Assembly (NCBI GenBank): GCA_000331325.2
Contig: CM003435.1
Span: 1,911,001-1,975,000, forward strand
Reading direction: 5' to 3'
DNA length: 64,000 nucleotides
Origin: Crithidia fasciculata
Lineage: Eukaryota > Euglenozoa > Kinetoplastea > Trypanosomatida > Trypanosomatidae
Positions within the stretch are counted from its first letter, which is position 1; each line of letters opens with the position of its first letter. A program made the position numbers and the translations under genes. Below the pieces are notes generated by a model. The model had not been told where the DNA came from, did no database searches, and was given only the letters and a program-made list of their open reading frames with translations. This document shows positions 50,955-59,541 of the stretch, one piece after another.

Positions 50955-51685
50955 TGCTGCAAGTGCTGATGCCGCAAATTGAGTCGGGTAATATGGAGGT
51001 TCTGATGCTAAAGATATCTCTTTTTTTTTTTTTAGCGACAGCGTAATTCCTTTTGAAATCTTGTGTTTTGATCGAATAGTATAATTTGCGGGAAGAAAAA
51101 CTTCATGGAAGGGACATTGAGAAAATAGGTTGGTGAGTTTGGAGTGGTACATTTATTGGTGCTGGGATCTGCTTCTGTGCTGCGAAAAGGGGGGAAACAG
51201 CGATTTTTTTTTTAGAGAGTATTTCGTTTGTTTTGGAGGGAGGAGATGGAATTTTTGGATGCTGCAGTGTCCGTGCACTCTTTTTACCAAGCGACTTGTG
51301 AGGTGGTTGCTCAAATGCATCAGGCACAACGCCGCTATTTTTTGTGGCCCCCCTTCTTTTTACCTTTAACCCAAAGTTTGCGCTTCACCGCAAGAGTAAC
51401 ATTGCGCTGAGTTTTGCACAGCAAACTCCAAGAATCCCATGGAAAATGTGCGTGCCTGTCTGGAAAGAAACAAAGTGGCGAAAATGAAGCTTGGAGCAGA
51501 AAAAAAAAAATTGTTTTATGCCCTTCTGGGCCTCAAAATATGTAGCAGTTTGGGAGCGCTGCTTAGTAAAAGTCGAAGCAGCGTTTCCACTTGTTTTGCT
51601 GCATTTACGTTGGCTTCCTCGACGAAGACGTTCTTCATTATTTCACTTTTACAGCACGCAATGTCTCCACACACAACGGGCATCT
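50955..51685. other. Spacer between PARN and the tRNA cluster
   Basis: No protein gene seen. The part next to PARN carries its 5' flank; the rest leads to the tRNA-Cys gene. Short open frames here are low-complexity. Confidence 0.55.
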
Positions 51686-51757
51686 GGATTCATAGCTCAG
51701 TGGTAGAGCATTCGGCTGCAGTCCGAATGGTCTCCGGTTCAAACCCGGATGGGTCCT
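51686..51757 (+). tRNA. tRNA-Cys (GCA)
   Basis: A 72-nt cloverleaf on the plus strand. The acceptor arms GGATTCA and TGGGTCC pair with two G-U pairs. The D-arm region is TAGCTCAGTGGTAGAGCA. The anticodon arm is TTCGG-CTGCAGT-CCGAA, giving anticodon GCA, and the T-arm has GGTTCAAACC. No intron. Internal A and B boxes are intact. Confidence 0.95.
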
Positions 51758-51811
51758 CTCTTTTTCTTGCTTGGCCTCCTCTTTTGCCAAGAAGAGGGAA
51801 AAAAGAAAAAG

Positions 51812-51893
51812 TGATGAGAGTGGGGTTTGAACCCACGCCCTCGAAAGGATTGGAACCTTAATCCAACGTCTTAGACCACTCGACCATCTCACC
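51812..51893 (-). tRNA. tRNA-Leu (AAG)
   Basis: An 82-nt type II tRNA on the minus strand. Acceptor arms GGTGAGA and TCTCATC pair. The anticodon arm TTGGA-TTAAGGT-TCCAA gives AAG, which decodes Leu codons after A34-to-inosine editing. A long variable arm (TCCTTTCGAGGGC) is characteristic of Leu/Ser tRNAs. The T-loop is GGTTTGAACC and the discriminator base is A. Confidence 0.95.
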
Positions 51894-51953
51894 TTGCGTT
51901 GCGCAGCGAAGTTGCAGGAAAACACTTTAAGTGTTACCAGCCACGAAAAACTT

Positions 51954-52025
51954 TAGCACCGATTGGTTTCGATCCAACGACCTATGGGTTATGAGCCCAT
52001 CGCGCTTCCACTGCGCTACGGTGCT
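51954..52025 (-). tRNA. Initiator tRNA-Met (CAT)
   Basis: A 72-nt tRNA on the minus strand with anticodon CAT in the arm TGGGC-TCATAAC-CCA. It starts AGCACCG and has GGATCGAAACC in the T arm (A54 and A60 in place of TTC), both typical of eukaryotic initiator rather than elongator tRNA-Met. Confidence 0.92.
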
Positions 52026-52097
52026 GCTATGACAAGCCGCAAAGTGCGCGAAAGAGGAGTGTGAGCCTCAATCCGCGGTGCTCGGCGGGCTTTGCAT

Positions 52098-52169
52098 GGT
52101 CGTTTGGTCTAGTGGTATGATTCCTGTTTTGGGTACAGGAGGTCACGGGTTCAATTCCCGTAACGACCC
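52098..52169 (+). tRNA. tRNA-Pro (TGG)
   Basis: A 72-nt cloverleaf on the plus strand. Acceptor arms GGTCGTT and AACGACC pair fully. The anticodon arm CCTGT-TTTGGGT-ACAGG gives TGG, and the T-arm has GGGTTCAATTCCC. A T-run follows the gene (CCCCTTTTTC), a likely Pol III terminator. Confidence 0.95.
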
Positions 52170-52170
52170 C

Positions 52171-52175
52171 TTTTT
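52171..52175 (+). terminator. Pol III T-run after tRNA-Pro
   Basis: Five T directly after the mature tRNA-Pro end, the usual RNA polymerase III stop signal. Confidence 0.7.
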
Positions 52176-52446
52176 CATTTTTGTTCACAGAGTAATAAGG
52201 AGAAAAGTGGGAAAAGAAAGTGAAAATGAAAAGATGGAGCGCACAAAACTTGTTCGCCGTCGTTTTTGATTTCCGTTTCGGCCAATTTCCGCTTTAATTT
52301 GCGGCAAGCACAGCTGCTGTTCTTCGCTGTTACTCTCTCGCCTTCTTTTTTTTTTCTCATTTTCACTGGGGAAGAACGTTAATTACTCGTTGCGCTTACA
52401 CTGCGAACAATACAAAACAAAAAAACGACGAGGTGCGCTTCAGGCA

Positions 52447-53214
52447 CTACTGACGGCGACCGGCAAGAGCAGCGGTGCGCTGCTCCTTCAGGCGCTTCTG
52501 CCGCTTCGCCTCTTCGCGAGCCTTCGCGCGCGACTTGACGCCCGACAGCGAGTCGTCCGTCTTCTTCACCGACACGCTCTTCCTGCTCTGGTTCGCCGCG
52601 GGAAACTGCGCGGCGTGGAACTTGACGGCGCGCTTCGGCAGCGTCACCGGTGCCTCGTCGCGCACCTCCGACACGGGCCGCAGCCGCTCCGACAGCTGCG
52701 CCAGCGCTTCCCGCGTCGGCGCCGGCCGGTTCATCGCCGAGAAGCCGACAGCCGCCACCACCGTCACCGTCTCCTTCGTGCCGTCCCAGATGTCGGTCAA
52801 AATCTCAACGTCGTCGGCGTCGCCGAGGCTGGGGATGCGCAGCCCTTTCGCGGACGCCAGCTCGTCCATCTCCTGCTGCCGCGTCGCCTCCAGCGTCTTG
52901 ATGCGGCCCAGCGGCGGATTGCGCTGCGCCTTCAGCTCCGCCACCTCCTCGTCGTTGCGCTCCACGTAGAGCTGCGCGAGCAGCGCCACCACGTCGTCCG
53001 GCACCGCCGCCGTCGTGTAGCCAAGCGCAACGCACTGCTCACGGAACCAGAAGAAGCGCATCAGGTGCAGCGTCTGCTCCGTCCGCAGCCGTGACTTCTG
53101 CGCGTCCAGCCGAATCGCGCGCTTCTCCTTCTTCTCCAGCTGGCGGACCGAGCGGTCGCGCGGGTGCGGGACCTCGCGCTTCTCGCGCGCAGAGTTGAGC
53201 AGTGCGCGTCGCAT
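52447..53214 (-). CDS. Tma16-family protein (60S ribosome biogenesis)
   Basis: A 255-residue basic protein starting at an ATG at 53214. The N-terminal two-thirds match the Tma16 family: HPRDRSVRQLEKKEKRAIR near 17-35, then TEQTLHLMRFFWFREQC near 46-62 and a region with IKTLEATRQQEMDEL. The C-terminal part is less conserved and Lys/Arg-rich (SRAKAREEAKRQKRLKEQR), consistent with nucleolar localisation and RNA contact. In yeast, Tma16 joins late nucleolar/nucleoplasmic pre-60S particles. Length is a little longer than yeast Tma16. No defects seen. Confidence 0.85.
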   Translation of the reverse strand: MRRALLNSAREKREVPHPRDRSVRQLEKKEKRAIRLDAQKSRLRTEQTLHLMRFFWFREQCVALGYTTAAVPDDVVALLAQLYVERNDEEVAELKAQRNPPLGRIKTLEATRQQEMDELASAKGLRIPSLGDADDVEILTDIWDGTKETVTVVAAVGFSAMNRPAPTREALAQLSERLRPVSEVRDEAPVTLPKRAVKFHAAQFPAANQSRKSVSVKKTDDSLSGVKSRAKAREEAKRQKRLKEQRTAALAGRRQ

Positions 53215-53894
53215 TCTGCGCGAGAGAAGGCTTTGTGCGGCAAAAGAGAAAAAGAAAGAGGACCTTCAGTTCGGTCTCGTCGGAGGTGTATCTCTCCACC
53301 TTTCCGCGCAGGCGTCGTTTGTGGCAACCGGCACAAAAAACAACAACAACGACACACACTCACGATTTCAAAAGAGGGAATAAAAGGACAGGGGACGAGA
53401 TGGGAGAGAGAGAGATAGGGAACATAACAGCGCAACGTGCCACGCGCAGATGGCTTGCATCGCCATCTCCGCGTCACACATTGGCACCGAAGACGACGGG
53501 CCCAAATGTCCACGGATGGGTGGTGAAGGAACCGACCGCGATACGAAGTTTGCTCGTATCCCTATTTTCTTTTTTTTTTTTCAGCTTGACTCGGCGACGC
53601 ATCGTGCATATGGGAAAGAGACAACCTGGATTGAGCGACAGAAAAAGAGGGGGAGGAGCGATTCAACGAATGAAAACCGAGAAACTTAGTCACTGCGAGC
53701 AGAAAAAACAATTAAGGGAAAAGGTTAAAGGCGATCGAAGAACAACAACAGCAAAAAAAAAAGTATGGCTGCTCAAAATTGAAAGAATAGTAAAAGCATA
53801 GCAGACAACAACGAGCAGAACGTGCGGCACCTGTGCAAAAGAACTACCCCTTCCATCTTCTTACTTTTTAGTTTTCCAATTTCGCCACGTGTTT
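53215..53894. other. Spacer between Tma16-like and Cas1p-like genes
   Basis: No gene seen; GA/A-rich on the plus strand, with the 5' flank of the Tma16-like gene and the 3' UTR of the Cas1p-like gene. Confidence 0.55.
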
Positions 53895-55682
53895 TCAACG
53901 ACTGGCCGAGGGGGCGTTCACGGCGCACCAGATGGAGTGGAGCAAATACGTGAGGGCCACCGCAAACACCAGCGCCGCCACGTTCTCCGCCACAAGGACG
54001 AGCGACGCGCCGTCCGGCAACACAAAGCGCTGCAGCCGCAACGTCGCCGCCTCAAGCCGCAACGAGACCCACAGCAGCAGCACAAGGAAGATGCCGAAGT
54101 CGCACATCTGGTGGTCGCCCGGCAGAAGACGCAGGGTGTAGAGCGGGCCGCTGTTCGGGCCGGTTGTCGTCATGAAGACGTGGTTGTGCGCCACGTACGC
54201 CTCGAGCGCAAAGGCCCCGAGACAGGTGCACAGCGGCATGTAGAGGCACCGCATCCAGCGGAAAACGCAGCGCACCGTCACAAAGCCGAGAATCGGCAGC
54301 CACGAGAGGTAGGGCAGGTAGAGGTTGTAGTCGACGGTGCTGGTGGCGCGGAAGAGATATGCGTACGTGGCAATCACGCACACCGCCGCCGCCGCCGCAG
54401 CGACTTTGACCACCACACTGACGGGTCGGTGGCTGTCCAGGCGACGCAGCAGCCCGCTTAGGAAGGTCGCACGGGACGCCACCGCGACGCCTACGAGCCA
54501 AATCCAGTGGTCGAGGCGGCTGCGGAACTGCCACTCGTGGAGCGGCTCAACGCCGACGATGGGGTTGTCGTAGCGCACGAGCCACTGCAGCGGCCGCCAG
54601 AAAAGACGGAAGACCGCCGGCGAGTACGGGGTGTCGTACAACGCACACACCACCACCGCCGCCACGCCAAGCTTCACTGCCAGCACACGCGGACCACTCC
54701 GCGGCGACGGCCCCACATTCACTAAAAGATACACCGCCACCGTCACCGCCGTCTGCACGGCGCAGATGTGGTACAGCATGTACTGGTTGCGCAGCAGCGC
54801 ACACGTCGCGACCACCAGCGCATTCAGCCGCCACAGCGAGCGCAGCAGCGTCACGGCGCTCTGCTGCAGCGGCACCTCGGCGTCGTAGCGCGCGTAGCTG
54901 GTAAAGGCGGTGAAGAAAGCGACCCCCGACACACACAGGCGCACCATCCCGTAGATGTGCACGTTGTGGAAGTAGCCGTACAGGACGTACAGCAGCTGAG
55001 CCCACCCGCGCCACTCTCGAATGTGCTCGCGAGCGAAGAGCACCGCGGCCGTCTGCGGCTCCGGCGCCGTCACGCTGGACGGCAGCACACTCCCACGTCC
55101 GTGGTCGGCGTCGCCGTGCGCGGACTGGCGAATCGGGCGGGCCGTCGCCACCGCCGCGCACACAAAGGCAAGGGCAATAAAGGAGAAGAAGTCGGCGTTG
55201 AACACTCGCGGACGTCGCAGCAGCAGCGAGGTGCGGTCGCACACAAAGAAGAGCAGCAGGTACACACTCGCCTCGCTCGCCGCGCGAATCACCAGCGCCG
55301 TTTCGCGGCTGCCGCGCATCCACGCGAAGATCATGTTCGACACCTGCAGCGCTATCGCGAAGAAGCACAGCGTGAAGGCTGTCAGCTGCAGCGGGGTGAG
55401 AGCGCCGAAGGGAAACTGGTCGCCGTGTACGCGCACCACAAGCGAGAGAAACCACGCCAACACAAGCGCGATGCCGTAAAGCAGCGCCACCGTGATGAGC
55501 GTCGTCCACTCCTCTAGCGCCAGCCGCCGACTCAGCGACGTCGGCGCGGCGTCCTTCACCATACACACGGCGTCATCCGCAACGTTCATCACCGCCACAC
55601 TGAGCGACGACTTCCCCTCGCCCTCGCGAAAATCCGACCCGCCACAGAACAGAGCATCGTGCGGCTTGCCGGTGCCCTGCAT
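53895..55682 (-). CDS. Cas1p-type 10-TM acyltransferase domain protein (CASD1-like)
   Basis: A 595-residue polytopic membrane protein. I use the ATG at 55682; the frame runs open another 114 nt but only to a GTG. After an approximately 55-residue hydrophilic N-terminus come about ten hydrophobic segments. The Cas1p signature is visible as REWRGWAQLLYVLYGYFHN (222-240) and HIYGMVRLC, then EWQFRSRLDHWIW (383-395), LPYLSWLPILGFVTVR (456-471) and LGAFALEAYVAHNHVF (488-503). Relatives O-acetylate glycans in the Golgi: fungal Cas1 acts on capsule glucuronoxylomannan and animal CASD1 on sialic acid. The N-terminal esterase-like (SGNH) domain of CASD1 is absent. The acceptor in a trypanosomatid is unknown; a cell-surface glycan or GPI glycan is a guess. 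Confidence 0.85.
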   Translation of the reverse strand: MQGTGKPHDALFCGGSDFREGEGKSSLSVAVMNVADDAVCMVKDAAPTSLSRRLALEEWTTLITVALLYGIALVLAWFLSLVVRVHGDQFPFGALTPLQLTAFTLCFFAIALQVSNMIFAWMRGSRETALVIRAASEASVYLLLFFVCDRTSLLLRRPRVFNADFFSFIALAFVCAAVATARPIRQSAHGDADHGRGSVLPSSVTAPEPQTAAVLFAREHIREWRGWAQLLYVLYGYFHNVHIYGMVRLCVSGVAFFTAFTSYARYDAEVPLQQSAVTLLRSLWRLNALVVATCALLRNQYMLYHICAVQTAVTVAVYLLVNVGPSPRSGPRVLAVKLGVAAVVVCALYDTPYSPAVFRLFWRPLQWLVRYDNPIVGVEPLHEWQFRSRLDHWIWLVGVAVASRATFLSGLLRRLDSHRPVSVVVKVAAAAAAVCVIATYAYLFRATSTVDYNLYLPYLSWLPILGFVTVRCVFRWMRCLYMPLCTCLGAFALEAYVAHNHVFMTTTGPNSGPLYTLRLLPGDHQMCDFGIFLVLLLWVSLRLEAATLRLQRFVLPDGASLVLVAENVAALVFAVALTYLLHSIWCAVNAPSASR

Positions 55683-56787
55683 CCCAGCAACAGACTCAAC
55701 TGTTTCCCGTTGCTCTTCTGTTGTAAGAGCCTTGAGTAGCTGCTGCGTACTCGCACAACGCCTCGTATCACAAAACGCCTTTCCTGCCGCGATCACGAAA
55801 GGAGTGCAAAATAAATAGAAAAAAAACCCTTACCAAAAAGCGAGAGTGTTGTTCAGAACGCGTCTAAGGTCGACAAGTGCTACACACAGGTTCGCCGTGC
55901 ATCTCGACCTGTATGGAGGAAAAGAAACGGGTACGCGCAAGAAACAACAGGCCAGCAACTTCACCACAAAAAATAAAGAAAGATAAAAGGCGGATTTTCA
56001 CAGCCGAAGGGGAACTGAAAAAAAAATAGTGGTGAGAGTCAGCGCCGAAAGCCAAGTAAGAAGCAGAAGGCGGAGACAACGAAAAAGAAACAAAAAAAGG
56101 AATAAGAAGGTCGCAGACTGTCAGACTGCCAGACAGAGAGAGAGAGAGAGAGAGAGATAGTGCGATGAATCGCAGCTACGGCACTACACCTATAAAAGAA
56201 ACCAACAAGTTACGGAAAGAGAGAAGGGTGGTAAAGGAAAAGGTGGAGCGAGAGGGCAGGTAAGAAGAGAGGGACGGCACTTGCGCGTCAACTTTTGCAT
56301 TTCATCTTGGCGCTGCTTTGTCTCGTCATACATCCCATGCGAGTCAGCCAAGGGAGAGTGGAGAGGCAGAGCCAAATGGATTCGGCAGTGCCAACATCGC
56401 AGGTCAGTACAGCAGCTTGTGAGAGATGCTTAAATCTTCGGCTTCCCGTGAGAGTACCGGCGACTATTGAACTTTGTAGGCGACGTTCGGATGCGGGTTG
56501 GAAGCGAGACGCGCACGTTGTGTCATAGAGGAAAACAGAAGAGAGAGAGGGAGAGAGCAACACCGCTCTATACACACCCACACACACACACGCACAAAAA
56601 AAGAAATGTGAGACTTCTGATTAGTTAGGCGAAAATGATACCGGCGAACAAAAACTTAGACGAACACACAATAATCCCTCTTTCTCAGCTCTGATAAACC
56701 ACAACACAAGAGAGATATAGACGCCACTTAAAGAATAAAACAAGAACAACAACAACGACATCTTACCAGTTGCTCAGCGCACGATAC
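55683..56787. other. Spacer between Cas1p-like and FG-TBC genes
   Basis: No gene seen. It contains the GA tract at 56135-56158 about 450 nt upstream of the Cas1p-like start and an AAC-repeat-rich stretch near 56740-56758 by the FG-TBC stop. Confidence 0.6.
56135..56158 (-). promoter_or_regulatory. Polypyrimidine tract upstream of the Cas1p-like gene
   Basis: GA run on the plus strand, CU in the transcript, about 450 nt before the ATG at 55682. Candidate trans-splicing signal. Confidence 0.4.
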
Positions 56788-58776
56788 TCAGTACTTCTCA
56801 AACTTGCAGCCGGGGTTGGCCTCCTTGCAGCTGTCGCAGACGGCGCCGAGGTCGTCGCACCACCACTTCGGGCGGTTCTTCTCGCACACCTCGCACGGCT
56901 CGAAGGCCTCCGTCTTGGGGGCCCGCTGCAGACGCGGCTCGATGCGCTTCGTGTACACCTGGCTCCGGATCAGGTCGATGCTGCTGCCATCCTCGCCGAG
57001 GTCGATGGACGGTGCGCGGGCCAGGATGGCCAGCACGTCCTCGCGGTCGGCAACGCGCGAGTCGAGACGCATCAGCTCATACAACTCGTTCGCCTCGGTG
57101 GAGTTCTTGATGGCGAGGAGGTCGGCGCGGAAGTGCTCCACAATCGCGAGGCAGAAGCGGATCAAGTACTGCAGGCCACCCGCCATAAAGGCATCGAGAA
57201 ACTGGAAGAGCTCGTTGAACTGCAGGACGTGGATGCACAGCCCTGTGAGGATCTTCTGGAGGTAGGTGTCGGGCCAGAAATTGAGCGCCTCAAGGTGCTT
57301 GGCCACCTCCGGCTGCAGCTTCTGCATAAAGTGCTCCACCACCCACGCACTTGTCGCGAAGCCCACCGCCTCGGCAGCCCAGTGGCCCTTGATGTACTCT
57401 GTCGAGACAAAGCGAATAATCGACGCCGTCTCCTCTTCCGTCAGCACCAGCATGCAGAGACCGGCCAGGTAGCTCATGGCCTGGCCGTAGGCGTGGAACT
57501 CGTGGTACATGGCGTTGAGAAAGGCAACCATCTTCGCACGGTGCTCGGGGGCGAAGAAGGTGCGGTCGGCGTCCTTGATGATCACCCGCACCACCTCCTC
57601 GTCCTCGTCCTCGATCTCGACGTACTTCACCGGCTTGCGGTAGAAGGAGGTCTTGGCGAGCCACTTCTCCAGCCGCGGCCGCAGCTCGTCCTTGTGGGCC
57701 TCGAGGAAGCCGTTGTTCAGGTTCAGCAGCGGCGCGCGCTCCACCACCTCTGCCTGCCAGAAGCGCGGCATGTCGAAGTAGGGGCCGGTGAAGTGCTTTG
57801 CCTCGCAGTACTTGACGGGCTTCTTCTCCGCCGCGGGGGCGGCAGCCGGGGCTGCGGCTTCGGTGGCTGCTGGAGCAGCAGCAGCAGCAGCAGGGGCGGG
57901 GGCAGCCACTGCAGCGCCAAAGCCAAACACCGCCGCCGCTCCGCTCGATGAGCCGGACGCGGCACCGAAGCCGAAGACGGGCTTCGCAGCACCAGCAGCA
58001 GCGCTTCCAGCCGGGGCCGGATCCGCGAAGATGCTCTTCACACCAGGGGCGGCACCGAGCACGGACGGCTGGGCAGCGGCGCCACCGAAGCCAAACTTCG
58101 AAGCCGCAGCCGCGGCCGTCGGGTTGCCGTCGCCGAGGATGCCGCCCTGCGCAGGGAAACCGAATCCAGACTTCGGCGGGGCAGCAGCGGCTGCCTTGGG
58201 ATCACCAAGGACGCTTGGCTGCGCAGCAGGCGCCGCCTTCGCGCCAAAGGCAAACTTGTACGGCTCCGCAGTGCCCGGTGCGGCACCCAGCACGGACGGC
58301 TGCGACGGGGCGGCTGCGCTCTGGCCAAAGCCGAACTTCGGCGCGCCACCAGCGGGAGCCGTTGCGGTTGTTGTTGTCGCGGCGGCGCCGGTGAGGCCGC
58401 CACCAAAGGCAAAGGGAGAGCCGGCTGCCTTCGGGGGAAAGGTGGCTGGCGGCGCAGGCGCAGAGGCGGCGGCAGCGCCGGGCTTCACCTCCTCCGCCTT
58501 CTCCGGGTACGCTTTCCACACCTCGGCGTCCGCCTTCCCCGTCGCCGTCTTCAGCTCGCGCGCCTTGCGGTAGATCGCGCGGAGCTCGTCGTTGATGTGC
58601 TGTGCGTTCGTGCGAGCCACCTGCGCGTCGCTGAAGTAGTCGGCCGGGATGGCGGCGTAGCACTGCGCGAAGGAGGCGAGGGCGACCGCGTAGCTGCCCA
58701 TGGCGTCGAAGCACTCCTTCGCTCGCGCCTCCGTCAACCCGGTCACCTTCTGGAGATGAGCGGCGGTGTTGGACAT
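56788..58776 (-). CDS. UBA-like/FG-repeat/TBC-domain protein with C-terminal zinc motif (putative nuclear-pore GAP)
   Basis: A 662-residue protein starting at the ATG at 58776; the frame upstream runs only to a GTG and reads the pyrimidine-rich leader. (1) Residues about 5-50 look like a UBA/TAP-C helical domain. (2) Residues about 115-290 are Ala/Gly/Pro-rich with FGFG, FAFG and FGF repeats and recurring QPSVLG units, like an FG nucleoporin. (3) Residues about 355-560 form a TBC (Rab-GAP) domain. Its arginine-finger motif is I399-x-x-D402-x-x-R405 and its glutamine finger is Q432 in YGQAMSYLAG. Later TBC landmarks are WPDTYL (501-506) and LDAFMAGG (527-534). (4) A zinc motif has C628, C631, C640, C647, C650 and C657, B-box-like. 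From memory, a TBC protein associated with trypanosome Mex67 has been proposed as a RanGAP substitute; this may be its homologue. Confidence 0.85.
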   Translation of the reverse strand: MSNTAAHLQKVTGLTEARAKECFDAMGSYAVALASFAQCYAAIPADYFSDAQVARTNAQHINDELRAIYRKARELKTATGKADAEVWKAYPEKAEEVKPGAAAASAPAPPATFPPKAAGSPFAFGGGLTGAAATTTTATAPAGGAPKFGFGQSAAAPSQPSVLGAAPGTAEPYKFAFGAKAAPAAQPSVLGDPKAAAAAPPKSGFGFPAQGGILGDGNPTAAAAASKFGFGGAAAQPSVLGAAPGVKSIFADPAPAGSAAAGAAKPVFGFGAASGSSSGAAAVFGFGAAVAAPAPAAAAAAPAATEAAAPAAAPAAEKKPVKYCEAKHFTGPYFDMPRFWQAEVVERAPLLNLNNGFLEAHKDELRPRLEKWLAKTSFYRKPVKYVEIEDEDEEVVRVIIKDADRTFFAPEHRAKMVAFLNAMYHEFHAYGQAMSYLAGLCMLVLTEEETASIIRFVSTEYIKGHWAAEAVGFATSAWVVEHFMQKLQPEVAKHLEALNFWPDTYLQKILTGLCIHVLQFNELFQFLDAFMAGGLQYLIRFCLAIVEHFRADLLAIKNSTEANELYELMRLDSRVADREDVLAILARAPSIDLGEDGSSIDLIRSQVYTKRIEPRLQRAPKTEAFEPCEVCEKNRPKWWCDDLGAVCDSCKEANPGCKFEKY

Positions 58777-59541
58777 GGCGACGAGAGAGAGAAAGAGAAG
58801 TGCGAGGCTGCAGGTATTCACCGAAAAATAAAATAAGGATTTTAAAAGCTCAAATAGGAAAGAAAGTGGCGGGTGTTACGGCAACTATCTCCGGAAGAGA
58901 GAAAGAGGGGCTGCCACGTCATCGCAGTAAGACCAAGCAAGGCAGGGAGGAGTGAAGAAGTTGAAGGTTAAAGGAGGAAGACAAGAAGCGACAACGTGCG
59001 AAGCTCTCATTGCTTTTTTTTTTTCTTCTAAGAGAAAATGAGTGGAAAGATGCCTGCTGTAATGCCAGTTGAAATGGAAGAGGAATTCCGCGAAAATCCA
59101 TTGAGCAGTGCTGGGCAGCGTCGTATTCCGTTCGATAGCAGGAACGAAGAGAAGTGAGAGGCAAATTGATGTTGCCCTGCGCTACAACGGCATATCATAT
59201 GCTTTCCAAATGCATTCAACGTTTTGCTTTCGTGCGGGTATAAGCCAGCTAAGATCACTGTACATGGTATCAGAAGCAAAAAAGATAACATCGGCTCCGG
59301 AGGGGTGCAATGAGAGTGAAGGGAGGAGGGAAAGACAGGTGAAAGCAAGGGAAGAAGTCGCCGATGCGCCTCTTTGGCTGTATGTACATAATCCCTCTCG
59401 TTCATCTCACCATCACTTCTGTTCCTTCCCCCCGCGGTAACGGCAAAGCGCAACAACAACAACAACAGATGCACTGCAGCCCACACACACAAGACAACAA
59501 CAGCCGAAAATTTTTCACGAGCGCAATTCACCACCGTCGCG
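58777..59541. other. Spacer between FG-TBC and DM10-protein genes
   Basis: No gene seen. Next to the FG-TBC gene the transcript is CT-rich with a possible acceptor (CTGCAG about 40 nt before the ATG). Near 59445-59470 there is an AAC trinucleotide repeat in the 3' UTR of the DM10 gene. Confidence 0.55.

Noticed and set aside
58777-58821. Signal-peptide-like N-terminus (LALLFLSLVA) on the FG-TBC gene
   Set aside because: It would start at GTG and is the translation of the pyrimidine-rich leader; the ATG at 58776 opens directly into the UBA-like domain.
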